DNA of 64,000 nt. Source: Chamaecyparis obtusa (Eukaryota > Streptophyta > Pinopsida > Cupressales > Cupressaceae). Position numbers and translations under genes: made by a program. Position 1 is the stretch's first letter. Each line of letters starts with the position of its first letter. Below the pieces are notes generated by a model, which worked only from the letters and a program-made list of their open reading frames with translations, was not told the origin of the DNA and made no database searches. The stretch lies in the NCBI GenBank assembly GCA_027943335.1, contig BSBK01001113.1:124001-188000 (forward strand), written 5' to 3'. Of the stretch, positions 10,798 through 22,300 are shown in pieces.

Positions 10798-11730
10798 GTG
10801 GATCATTTACTTTTGAATTGCTCATTTTCTTCCCAATGCTGGGCCTTTATATTGAAAAAATTGAATTATTGTACACCATTGCAAGAGAATATCTAGGATC
10901 TCTTTCAATCATGGCCAGTCCTTTATCTAGACTTGCTATTTGTAAATATTTGGAAATGTGCACCAGCATTAATAGTTTGGGCTATTTGGTGGGAAAGAAA
11001 CAAGCACATATTCAGGAAAGAGGCATCACAACTCAACAATGTGCTAGAAGGTATTGAAAGATCTATTTTAGAAGTAACAAATGCAAGTACTAGAAATTGC
11101 AAATTCAATCCTATTGTTACTTCATGGGATACTAAGGTCATGCAGGAATGGAAGCTACTAGTCATCCCATATGGTTGGCAAAGACAAAATATTTCATCCT
11201 CACCAATTTCCAGATTAGATGTTCATTGGAGGCCACCCAATGAGGGATTTTTCAAATTGAATTTTGATGGTGCCTCAAGATGAAATCCTAGAATCTCAGG
11301 GTTGGGGGCTTGTATTAGAGATGTTAAAGGTAATGTAGTAGCACTTGTCACATCTCCTCTGGCTGTTGGCACTAATAACTTATCAGAAGCCCAAGCTCTA
11401 CTTGCAAGGTTAATTCTAGCTAAACAGGGCAATTATTGTGATCTACACATGGAAGGTGACTCTTCAGTCATTATAAATGCCTGCATTAACAGAAAATCAT
11501 GCTCATGGAATTTAAAATATATTTTATTGCAAATATGGAGACTTTTAGATAGCTTTCAAGAGATATGCATAACACATACGCTGAGGGAAGGCAATCAGGT
11601 GGTAGACTATTTATCTAACTTGGGATGTAATGGTTTAGAAGTAACCTCAGTAAATATAACAATGATGATTAATGAAAGAGAAGAGCTAATAAGATTAATT
11701 CAAGTGGACAAGGACGGATGTAAACATTAA
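10798..11730 (+). pseudogene. LINE 3' end: zf-RVT and RNase H remnant
   Basis: One frame runs throughout. It starts VDHLLLNCSFSSQCWAFIL, the zf-RVT zinc-binding region typical of plant LINE-type reverse transcriptases. It continues with VWAIWWERNKHIF, then RWRPPNEGFFKLNFDGASR-like sequence (here starting with HWRPP). An in-frame TGA at 11281-11283 replaces the usual Gly of GASRGNPG. The frame then continues with GLGACIRDVKGNVVAL, SEAQALL and MEGDSSVIINA, which are RNase H (RVT_3) landmarks including the catalytic D, E and D positions. It stops at 11730. A second stop lies near 10891. The endonuclease and reverse transcriptase are absent, so this is a 5'-truncated element or an isolated RNase H pseudogene. 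Confidence 0.8.
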
Positions 11731-12055
11731 GTCATTAATAGGATTTGGATCAGATGGCTCTTAAATATGGGACTTTGCAGTTTAATCATTACATAGCCTA
11801 GTCCGATGTCACTAGCATGAGAGCAATATTTTGCCGTTAAGATGTAGGATTGGAAGTACACATTGTTGCCAATCTTCAGCTCACTTGGGCAGTAATGTTC
11901 ACATGATTTCCCAGGTGTGAGCGCAAAGGAGTTCTGCAATATCATTGTGGGTAGGCACGGAAAGGGTTCAACATATCTATTCATAATTAATAAGCATCAA
12001 TAGTACATTTACAGCTTATAAAACATGGGTTTATCATACACTTCTTTCTCACAAG

Positions 12056-12943
12056 TTGAAAATGATGAAGATATTGGATGTCTCTGGGGTGTGTGATGGC
12101 TGCCATAGGCAACACAGGGGGATTATGCCGAAGAATTATCGCATCTGTATCTTGCCAAGTATAGAGGAAAATGTGTTGCCAGTTCCAGTGGTCAACTCTA
12201 TTCTTGATGGCATGTTCACTATTCACTCTCCCACAATTCGACGGGCTATTAAGCAGGTTATTGGGGAAGAACATTTGGTTTCCTCAGCAACGCAAGTCTT
12301 GTATCCTTCAAATTTAGTATCCATCTTCCTTTCTAATGCCATGGACATTTTGCAGTCACCACAACTCCTTCAGTCGTTGGCTTCCAAGGTTATTCGGTGA
12401 GTGTTTATTGTACATAATAAACTCATCAAGGAAATGCAAGCATACGACCTTTGGCAGGGTTCGGCTGTAGAGGGGGGCCTATTTTCCCATGCTCAGTTGC
12501 TTCAAAAGCATGAAGTTTTAGTGACATTTGAGTCACCAAGGAAGGCAATGGAAGTGCGCAGCTCGTCGCCCATGAAAGCAGTGCTCCAGGTTACAGCTCA
12601 AGCATTGGGTTATCATCTTGAGGAGAGAGTGAAAAAACAAGGATTTGCGATATTGGACCTAATGCGGTTTTCTAATTTACCTCAAATTCAGCTGCCTTCA
12701 CTGGATTCCATTAACAATGAGGCCAGCTGGAATTCAGGGGTGCCCTCTTCCTCAGTTATCAAGATGGGTTCTGGGTGGTCTCCCTAAAGACCAGTGGCTG
12801 TCTCTATTGGGTGGGGTTCGGAGGAGCCTTCTAGAGGTATTCGAGAGCAGGGTGAAATGGCTATAGCACTAAAGGAAAATTGGACAGTGGATGATCCTTC
12901 GTTGTGTGCTAGTTCCCAAGGTGGTGTCGACATGGAAGAGTAA
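12056..12943 (+). pseudogene. Unrecognised long frame with two stops
   Basis: A single frame of about 295 codons is broken only by TGA at 12398-12400 and TAA at 12785-12787, and ends at TAA 12941-12943. It includes GIMPKNYRICILPSIEENVL, VVNSILDGMFTIHSPTIRRA, QALGYHLEERVKKQGFAILD and a tail with WGSEEPSRG and LKENWTVDD. Codon use and composition are gene-like and GC is higher than in the flanks. About 300 bases downstream, A-rich runs (13240-13258) could be a degenerate poly(A), as in a retrocopied transcript. I do not recognise the protein. It may be an LTR-element accessory protein, a LINE ORF1 or a host pseudogene. Confidence 0.45.
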
Positions 12944-14477
12944 TGAGCGAGGAGGCGTTTTGGAGTATATTTAGTGAAAATTTTGTAATTTTGAACATCC
13001 TAGCATATCTTTATGGGGTAGAACATTGTAATTGGGTTTAGAGGTGTGGGTAGGGTATATAGGATGTGTAATCACGATCAATTCAAAATGCCAAAGTGAT
13101 GATTATATATCATTCTATGATGTAATATATGTATAGGGCTACGATCTCGGGGTTTCTTGCTGGTTCTTCCACAGGGGAGCCCTTTGAATCAGATTATAGA
13201 TATAAAATAAAATATATGGTGGCTTGTCCGCTTTTGATTATAAAAAAATAAAAAAATATTTATATCCGGAAAGTTAATAATTTTTATTTTCAATTTCAAT
13301 GCTTACTTTTACATAATTACTTATTTAAGTTAAATATAATTTAACTTTTTTTAAACATATAATTAACTTTAATAACTTTTATGACTATTTAAAATGATCA
13401 AGGACAAAACTCATTAATCATGAAATTTTCAAGGTTCCATTGACATTTTTAGGGCCAATATGAAATTGCCAAATAAAACGAGGTTGACTAGAAGTTGTGA
13501 TTAGTTCTCTATAGAGTGGGATCAAATAATGCCCATCTGAGCAACTGTGGGCCATTCAAAGCTAAAAAATTTAATAACTAAATGGAAGTAAATCCATATA
13601 TATGATAAATAGACAAAAATCTTTCATAGTTTGTGTTTGTAATCAATTAGATAAGATATTTTTAGATTTACTTATTTATCTTATCAATGAGACTAGTGAC
13701 TATGTTAGTATTAAATTTTTCTATGATCAATTTAATAACTAACTATATTACCATATAGTATGTTGTCAATTGCTCTATTGCACATTTATTTCATAATATT
13801 TCAAATTTTTTTTTCCAAATTATACTTCACTAAAATCATTATAAATGCAGTAGCAACAATTAATACTAACATTCATAAGATGAAATAAATACAAAGAACG
13901 TCAAAATAATAATATTATTAGAAGAACGGAAAATAATTGAATTATGCAAAACTAAGAAATATATAGAAATAAAAAAAATAAAAATATATATATAAATAAA
14001 TAAATAAAAATTAAAAAAAATCTAACTTCATATTAAATTATATTATTTATCACATATTAAATCTACTTAAAAATTCAATTAACACATGCTATTAAATTTT
14101 GCAAAAACACTTTTATATTTTGAAGCAATTCTAATAGCCTTGCGAAATTGGCCTATTACTTAAACGACTAAATTAAAAAATTATTGTAAAAAATTACTAG
14201 CCAAATTATCACTCGAAAGCTCTTCACACAGACCTTTAGTATAGGAGATTTGTTTGTGTTTCCAAAGGGACTCATCCATTACCAAATGAATACGGATTAT
14301 GCTACTTTATATTTTACTTGTAATTGTATATTTTGTTTTTATTAAAAAATCAATTGATTTTGAATATAGTAATTTTTAGAATATTTTTAATATGATTTTT
14401 AGAATAGTTTATAGTATCAATTTTGAAAACTTGACATAATTTTTAAAATGGTCTTAAATAGTTTTTTATATGATTTT
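12944..14477. other. Intergenic, AT-rich
   Basis: No coding frame. 12990-13260 has mixed composition and ends in A-rich runs; 13260-14470 is strongly AT-rich, with no repeat ends that I could pair. Confidence 0.55.
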
Positions 14478-14747
14478 TGAAAGGGATTTAAAAGCGAGAA
14501 ATAAATAGAAGATATTTAATGTAATTGACAAATACGCAAACACCAAATTTATCTTGGTTCACCATAAATAGTGGCTACGTCCAGACTGCAAAGTATTGTA
14601 TTGATTCAGAAAGATTAATTACAAATGAGGAGAAGCAAAAACTGAAAAGGCTCCAGGATTACACATGAAATGAGGAGTCTTCGAATGAAGAGTCATAATA
14701 AAAGAGATAATAAAAAGATTATGATTGTTGGCCTTCATTCCTCAACA
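14478..14747 (-). repeat. LTR of a minus-strand copia element
   Basis: On the minus strand it begins TGTTGAGGAATGAAGGCCAA and ends near AAATCCCTTTCA, about 270 bp. The middle contains CAATACTTTGCAGTCTGGA and TAGCCACTATTTATGGTGAA. Those same blocks occur in the LTR at 62458-62723, so the two belong to related families. A polypurine-like tract (TTTAGGTGGGAGTT) lies immediately before it at 14748-14761, marking this as the 3' LTR. The inner end is set by analogy with the 62.5-kb LTR. Confidence 0.7.
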
Positions 14748-14761
14748 AACTCCCACCTAAA

Positions 14762-15760
14762 GGACAACCATGCTGCAACTGATCACCCAATACCCTATTG
14801 AAGTGCTAACTTATCTTTGATTCACAAGGCCAAGAGAAGTCCTTGCACAATCGAACTTCTCTTTGGTGACAACCTTGGTGAATATATCTGCCAGATTGAT
14901 CTTAGTATCAATCTTGACAAATTCTAGCTTTCCTTATTCAACTACATGATGAACAAAGTGAGCATGTGCATCAACATGCTTAGAGTGACGTTGTGAAGAG
15001 TGATTATGAGCCATGAAGATAGCACTGCGGTTGTCACAAAATAGTTTATACTCATTTTGACACACTTTCAAGTCACCAAGCAATCGTTGAAGCCAAATCA
15101 TTTCCCTTGCACGTTCGAAAAGAACCAAGTATTCAGCCTCAGCTAAAGAAAGAGCAATGCAATGCTGCAACCTTGAAGCCCAACTGATGGTAGCTCCAAA
15201 AAATGTGAAGGTATATCCAGTGGTAGACCTTCATTTATCCAAGTCTTGGGCATGATTAGAATCAGTGTAACCTTGTAGCTGAACCTTATTTCCTCCAAAG
15301 CATAATGCATAATTTAAAGTTCCTTTTAGATAGCTTAGTATTCACTTAACAACTTCCCAATGAGCCTTCCTGGGATTTCTCATGATTCTGCTCACAACTC
15401 CCATCGCATGAGCAATGTCAGGGTGAGTAGATACCATCGTATACATAATGCTTCCAACTACATATTTATAAGGAATTTTCTCCATGAAGTCCTTTTATTC
15501 TTGTCTTTTTGGACACAATTTAGAACTTAAACAAAAGTGGCCAACAAGATGAAGGGGAGCAACTTTAGCATCAGCCATGCCAAACCTCTCAACAACTTTA
15601 TCAATGTATTATTTTTGAGATAATGTAATTTCCTTCTTCTTCCTGTCTCTTGTGATCGTCATGCCAAGAATCTTCTTAGATGCCCCTAAGTCCTTCATGT
15701 CAAACTTTCTTGCCAATTTATCCTTTAACTCATTAACTATTCTTTTGTTTGTGCCAGCCA
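14762..15760 (-). pseudogene. Copia reverse transcriptase/RNase H 3' fragment
   Basis: The minus-strand frame reads, from about 15750 downwards, KELLGMRITRDRKKKEITLS, VERFGMADAKV, YKYVVGSIMYTMVSTHPDIA, RKAHWEVVK and the RNase H block GYTDSNHAQDLDK. It goes on to TTGYTFTFFGATISWAS, ALSLAEAEYL, FCDNRSAIFMA, SKHVDAHAHFVH and ADIFTK. These are the C-terminal landmarks of Ty1/copia pol. Several codons are stops. The catalytic YVDD region and everything upstream are absent, so this is a truncated element whose 3' LTR is at 14478-14747. Confidence 0.85.
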
Positions 15761-15940
15761 CTAACATGTAAAAGGCACGAGGGAGCTGCTAGTGAAGGGA
15801 TTGGCAGAGCTGTTAGTAAAGGAAACAACTAGTGTGAAGAGTCTAAAGATTTCTCACACAACCAGCGTGAGGACTTTGCAGAACTTTCACCAAAGCCAAA
15901 CAATAATTTCTTGGAGGATCATCTACATTGACAAAAAGCT

Positions 15941-16357
15941 TTGCTGAATTTAGGGACTAATAAATGGAATGAAACAAAGAGGCAAGGAATTAAACATTCA
16001 AGAGCTACAATTTCTGGCTCTCCATTTGAGGTAGTTCTGAATCAAACAGAAGGTATAGAACCTCAATTAAGAAGCTTAGCTAGAAAAAAGAAAATGCCAT
16101 CTAAATACTCTAATTATGAGTTATTGTTCGCTGAAGAAGCAGAGCCTTCAATTCTTGTCTCAGAATTTTCAGAACCTTCCACGTTTAAAGCTACTCTCAA
16201 AGATGTTAACAGTGATAAATGGAAAACAAGGATGCATGAGGAGATAAATCTTCCAATTCAATCGATTAAGTCCCAAACATCTGGAGAATGGGAAAATGCC
16301 TTAGTCACGCATTCTCCTAAATTCTTGGCAGTTAGAAGTTTCATTCAGAGATCATGA
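15941..16357 (+). pseudogene. Copia pol linker fragment (integrase to reverse transcriptase)
   Basis: A 138-codon frame includes RKKKMPSKYSNYELLFAEEA, EPSTFKATLKDVNSDKW and MHEEIN. The order (R-K-x-P-S-K-Y, an acidic stretch, EPxTFKxAL, D-x-W-x-x-x-M-x-E-E-I) is the segment that precedes the copia reverse transcriptase. The reading diverges after about 16250. It lies opposite in strand to the copia fragment just upstream, so it comes from another insertion or an inversion. Confidence 0.6.
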
Positions 16358-16606
16358 GAAAAGTGTATACTCACCCATTAAATGGTTTTTGTTGACCTAT
16401 CAGATTTGGCTTTTCATGACTACTATTTGAAAAGTCAACAAACAATTGATGATAAAGAGAAGTTCGTTGGAGTCGCTAAATCTCCTAGTGAATAATAAAG
16501 ATAAAGAGACAAAAAAAAACTATTACATTAGGATCTAATGGTAGTTGAAGGAGTCAGAATGAAATCAGTACATGATAAATCTTATAGCGACAATGAAATA
16601 GACTAT

Positions 16607-16611
16607 AGTTG
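16607..16611. repeat. Target-site duplication of the solo LTR (left)
   Basis: AGTTG directly before the LTR, repeated at 17511-17515 directly after it. Confidence 0.9.
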
Positions 16612-17510
16612 TGATGCATGAGCATCCCAGGGTAGTTGGCTATCCTGCATGTTTGGGATATTTGATGGAGTTTGGTGGACTTATTTTCATATGTAAGGGG
16701 TTTGGTAGAGTTGGTTAAACTTACTTGGGTCTTGAGTAATTGGTTATGATGTATTTAATGGAACTTGGCATGGTCTTGGTTGCTCAACATGGCCTAGGAG
16801 GAGTTTGGTCTTGCTTAGAAATTTGGTTCCTATTACAGGTCGTATAAGTAATTTTCCACAAAGAGTTGGAGGCTGCAAATTTCAAGGATCGAAGAGGGCC
16901 TATATTTCTACCTACGGTTCAAAGCATGAGTTCTAGTTCATTCAGAGCTAGGAGATATCGTTATTTTCTGAAGACATCTATTTTGGACATTTAATTGTTG
17001 TTGTTGGCCGACTTGTGGCATTTAATTTATGTATTTGTATTTAATTTATATTCAGGGCTGACCTGTGGCTTAGATTGGTATAAGTAGAGGTTGTGGGGGA
17101 AGTCTTTGGGCATCATTCATCCATATTGGAGAAGAGGAAGAGGTAGAGGAGCGAGTTTTGAGAGGAGCTAGTGGCTGCGGCTTGGGAAACAAGGGGATTG
17201 CTTGGTGGGCTTGCGAGCACAAGTTTAGATCTTCCTTGGGGGTTCCTACCAGTGGTGGATCTGGGCTAGCTAGGGTTTGGTTTGGATCTTGTGAGATCTT
17301 GTGGAGTTTCTATTGTAATTGCATTGTATTTGGCCGTAACCCGGAAGGCCTTACAGTCGAGCATGTTGGATGAAAATATAATGATTCTATTATGAGTATT
17401 TGGCATTGTGTGGACCTAAATCTTTGTATTGTTATTATATTCTATTGTGTGGTTATTTGCTGGGGGCTAGGACATCTCCATTGGGGATTCTCCTACCTTG
17501 CACTGCATCA
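16612..17510. mobile_element. Solo LTR, 899 bp
   Basis: It begins TGATGCATGAGCATCCC and ends CACTGCATCA, giving a perfect 7-bp terminal inverted repeat (TGATGCA/TGCATCA). It is flanked by AGTTG on both sides. There is no internal region, PBS or coding domain, so this is the product of LTR-LTR recombination. The opening resembles the chromovirus LTRs at 43507, 49011 and 54486 (TGATGCAGGAGCATCC), which suggests a related gypsy lineage, though the interior differs. A TATA-like region and the likely transcript start lie around 17070-17110. Confidence 0.92.
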
Positions 17511-17515
17511 AGTTG

Positions 17516-18049
17516 CTAAGTCTCAACAAAAAAGTACATGAAAATGTGTACAAATTTTCTATGATAAAAAGAATACTCTATAGTCTCTCAATCTCCAGAT
17601 AACAAAGATCGGGTAATGTCCATGAAATTTATAAAAATCTACACTATTATTTGAAAATTTTAATAATTAACAAATATAAGTTTTAGACATTTTATATGAA
17701 GCTAATCAATGGAAAACTTGAAAAATAGCCCATAGAGAGAAACTTACCATTCATTTGCTTCTATGCATATAACAATATAGGCTACACAATCCAGAGATGG
17801 TAGAATGCAAAGTGAGGTAAGTTGTAAAATGAGAAGTAGCCATGTCATAACCCAAATTTTTACAATATTTGTCACCGTATTTTTCTAAAAGTCTTTTGTA
17901 AATAATACGTGACATCTCAACTTTAACATCCCGTAATTTGCTCCTAAAATGTAGAAACTGTGAGAGTGGTCATTAATTCAGATATCTTCCACTTCTCGCA
18001 TTGATTATGGACTTTAACCTCTTCTCTATTTTCCAGCCTCTCCGGTACA
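17516..18049. other. Flanking DNA between solo LTR and Copia-1
   Basis: Moderately AT-rich, with no coding frame and no repeat ends recognised. Confidence 0.5.
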
Positions 18050-18054
18050 TCTTC

Positions 18055-18390
18055 TGTTAGGAAGATTAATATTGTCTAGAAGAATCTAGAGATTGGATTG
18101 TCTAGAGTCTTCAATAAGATCATTCCAGAATTTGGGTAGAACATTCTAAGATGTAGAATATTCTAGAAAAGGAGTTTCCAGATTTTGTATGCCCTCTATA
18201 AATATGTACTATGTAGAAGCATACTGTGTATTGTTAGAAGGCATTTGAGAGCTCAGAAAGTTGTAGGCAAGCTGGATTAATATATTACTGTGTTTTTCAT
18301 TTCATATCTCTCTTTTCTGCTCTGTTTCTTTTGCCCTATCTTAATACAGCTGTTATTACTGGTTATTTTTATTTTGGGCCTGTTTTCACA
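18055..18390 (+). repeat. Copia-1 5' LTR
   Basis: Starts TGTTAGGAAGATTAATATTG and ends GTTTTCACA. It contains CTATAAATATG near 18194 as a TATA box, followed by the likely transcript start. The imperfect inverted motif TCTAGA recurs (TTGTCTAGAAGAATCTAGAG, then TTGTCTAGAG and ATTCTAGAAA). Confidence 0.96.
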
Positions 18391-18402
18391 TGGTATCAGA
18401 GC
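18391..18402 (+). other. Copia-1 primer binding site
   Basis: TGGTATCAGAGC follows the 5' LTR with no gap and is complementary to the 3' end of plant initiator tRNA-Met, minus the CCA match. The same motif follows every 5' LTR in this window. Confidence 0.9.
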
Positions 18403-18548
18403 TAGGTTCAGCTAGAAGATTGTTGAGAGGTTCAGCTAGAAGATTGTTGTGAGATTCAGCTAGAAATAGATTGTTGAAGTGATTTGTTTTAAAAGTTTCT
18501 ATATTGCTGAAACAATATTTGCTTGAAGTTTCTTCTTGTGTGGCTAAC

Positions 18549-19311
18549 ATGGGCTCTACAAATGAAGTATTACCAATCTTTGATGGAAGTGGTTTTGCAA
18601 ATTGGAAGATTGCAGTCAAGAATGCTTTGAGAGAAAAGGCTTTATGGAGAATAGTGAATAAGGAAACTGGAGAACCCCAAACTGATAGAGAAAAAGAGCT
18701 TTGGAAATGCAAGTTGGAGCAAGCTAGAGGTATTATTTCTCAATAGAAGATTTGTTGATATTGATAATCCAATCGAGTTGTGGGAGAATTTGAAAATAGA
18801 TTATAAAGATGCAGATGTTGCTAACATGTTTAGTATAGAAGAAAAACTGGTGAACTTAGATCCATCTGAGTTTGAAAAGATGACTGATTATTTCAATGAA
18901 GTTACTTTTTAAAATGCCCAGCTGAAGAAAATAGGTGCTGAATATGCAAAAAAAGATTTTCAGCTAATTGCAATGGTAGAAAGTAAGCTTCCCCAACCAT
19001 ACAAGGTATTTAAGGAATCAAGAAAAAGGGTTATTCAGCTAAATCCCAATACTCCACAACAATCTTTTGATCAGTTTTGCAAGTCTGTTTTAGATGAAGA
19101 AGTTCAGCTTATTAAATAAGGATATATTAAGAAGAATCATGCTTATTCAGCTAAAAGTAAATTTTTTAGAAATGATGGAAAGAAGAATTGGAAAGGATAT
19201 AATAAATTTCTGAATAATGAAGGTTCTAACCATTTTTTTAGAAATGATGGTGCAGAGAAACAAGATGGAAGAAAACCCATTATTTGCAGGTATTGTGGTG
19301 GTGAAAATCAC
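18549..19311 (+). pseudogene. Copia-1 gag, broken
   Basis: Starts MGSTNEVLPIFDGSGFANWK (the copia gag N-terminus) at 18549. The first frame stops at 18744-18746. The next frame, that of pol, carries on from about 18745 with DNPIELWENL and LVNLDPSEFEKMTDYFNEV. It has in-frame TAA at 18910-18912 and 19117-19119. It then reaches a CCHC zinc knuckle (CRYCGGENHMEKFC, 19285-19326) and passes without a break into pol. So there is one frameshift and two stops, at least one of which looks like a CAA-to-TAA change. The zinc knuckle binds packaged RNA. Confidence 0.85.
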
Positions 19312-22300
19312 ATGGAGAAATTCTGTTTGAAAAAGAAGGACAATGAAAGGCATCAATACAAGCCCAAGCAAGAAAAGTTTAAGGATGGAAAGAAGGATAG
19401 GTACAGCTTTGTAGCCATCTCCAGAAAAAGGGAAGATAAAACAGGTAAGGAGGTAAGTGTTACACCTGAAGTTAAATCTAATGTTAAAGGGGGGTACTTT
19501 GCTTCAGATTCTATTAAAGAATGGATTTTAGATTCAGGTGCATCATATCACATGACTGGAGATAGATCTTTGCTTACTGATTTTTATGAAGGAAAGAATT
19601 CAGATCAAGAAATTACTATTGGCAATAAAATGAAACTTTCAATTTTAGGTACAGGAACAGTTAATGTAACAAATGGGTCTTTGAAAAATGTTTTATTGGT
19701 TGAAGGATTAGGGGTGAATCTAATTTTAGTATACAAAATAGTTCAAGCTGGATATGAGTTTGTTGTTACTATTGATCAAGTTACTGTTAGAGATAGAAAA
19801 GACCCAAACAATATAATTTCCATTAGTAGAGTTGATCATGAAGAGAGTCTTTTTAAATTTGTGGGATTTGCTGATGAAGAATTTAAATACTCTCATTCTT
19901 ATATTGCTCAAGCTGATTATATGTCGAAACTTTGGCATGCTAGACTTGGACATATAAATTATAGGAAATTGCAAGATATGGTTAGAATGGATATGGTTAG
20001 AGGGTTAACAAAAATCTCACCATCTGAAGGAGTTTGTGAAGGATGTGTGCTAGGAAAACATCATCGAGATCCTTTTGATTCAGGTAAAGCATGGAGAGCT
20101 AATCATCCATTACAACTCAATCATAGTGATTTATGTGAACTAGGCTATCCCTCACTTTCAGGTGCTAGGTATCTCCTCACTTTTATTGATGATTATAGTA
20201 GGAGAGTATGGGTTTATTTTATTGAAAGAAAGAGTGAGGTACTTGAAGTTTTTAAAAAATTTAAGGCCTTAGTTGAGAATCAATGTGGGAAAAGAATTAA
20301 ATGTTTAAGAACCGATAATGGGGGTGAGTATTGTAACTATGCATTTGAGTCATTTTGTGATGCCTGTGGAATTAAAGTGCAAAGAATAGTGCCTTATAGT
20401 CCTCAACAAAATGGGGTGGTTGAACGAATGAATAGAACTCTTCTGGAAATGGCTCGTTGTATGTTGCATTTTAAAAGCTTACATAATAAATTTTGGGGTT
20501 TGGTTGTTTCTTGTGCTGCATATATTGTAAATAGAATTCCCACTAAAGCCCTCACAAATATCACGCCTGAAGAAGCTTGGAGTGGTAGAAAGCCTCACAT
20601 TGGTTATTTAAAGGTATTTGGGTGTATTGCTTGGACACATATCCCCGATGAAAAGAGGAAAAAGTTAGAACCAAAGAGTCACAAGTGTTTGTTTATGGGT
20701 TATAGTGAAGAATCAAAGGCTTATAGGTTATATGATTTGACAACAAAAAAGGTATTTGTAAGTAGAGATGTAAAGTTTGATGAGCATTCACAACTTCCAA
20801 CCACTTCCTCTTACTCTACAACAACAAATGCTTCTCCTATTCTAGAAAGAAGTGAAGACCATATTGATGAGGATGAGGTATGCATTGCTAACACCAATGA
20901 AACTACTAATGCTTTTGATCAGCCATTATCTGCAGGTAGTGATGATGAAGAAGATATTTCTCCAGCTAGACAAAAGATAAGAAGTGTTGAAGAAATCTAT
21001 AGACAAGGCTCAAAGATCCAAGGAATGAATGGTTGTGCTCTCATGGCCAAAGCATTACAAATAAATGATCCAAAATCATATGAAGAAGCTAGAGGGAAGA
21101 AAGAATGGGAGCAAGCCATGAAAGAAGAATATAATGCATTAATGGATAATAAAACTTGGGAACTGGTACCTCAACCCCAAGGTAAGAATATTATTGGTTG
21201 CAAGTGGGTTTACAAGACAAAATTTAGATCAAATGGTGATATAGAAAAATTCAAGGCTAGATTGGTTGCTAAAGGATTTAATCAAAAAGAGGGTGTTGAT
21301 TATGAAGAAACATTTGCTCCTGTCATTAAAATGAATACAATTAGAGTTATTTTATCTTTGGCTGCAAGTCTTGGGTGGCATATTCATCAAATGGATGTAA
21401 AAAATGCTTTCTTAAATGGAGATTTATATGAAGAAATCTATATGGATCAACCTCCAGGTTTTATAGATCAGCAACATCCTAATCATGTTTGCAGATTGAA
21501 GAAGTCACTCTATGGACTTAAGCAAGCACCAAGAGCATGGAATGAGAAGATTGACAAGTATTTCCAGCTTCATGAGTTTAAAAAATGTAAATCAGATCCA
21601 AATCTTTATGTGAAGAAAGTGAACAATAACATCCTCATTGTTGCAGTTTATGTAGATGATTTACTCATAGATGGACCAAATATTGGTTTAATTAATGATT
21701 TGAAATCAAATCTCAAAGAGGCATTCTATATGAGTGATTTGGGTGAACTAACTTATTTTCTTGGCTTGCAAATTAGTAGACTTCATGATGGGTTGTTCAT
21801 CTCTCAAACAAAATATTCTTTGGATCTTTTAGAGAAATTTAAAATGATTGATTGCAAGCCAGCCCCTACTCCTTTCCAATCTGGAGTCAAGCTTACTAAG
21901 GAATGCACCTCCAAGAAAGTAGATCCTACTCTATATAGACAACTTGTTGGTAGCTTGGTTTATCTAACTCATTCTATACCAGACCTTTGTTTTGCCGTAA
22001 ATATGGTATCTCGATTTATGAAAGAACCCAAAGAAAGTCATTGGTTAGCTGCCAAGAGGATTTTGCAATATGTTCGTGGAACAATGTACTATGGCATATA
22101 TTACAGTTGCAAGTCCCCAATTTCTTTGCTTGGCTTTACAGATTCAGACTGGGGTGGTGATATTGATGATAGAAAATCTACTGGAGGCTATGTTTTTCAG
22201 CTTGGATCAAATCCAATTACCTGGAGCAGCAAAAAACAAGCAACTACATCACTATCTTCCTGTGAAGTAGAATATAGAGCAGCGAAGGAAGCAGGAAAAG

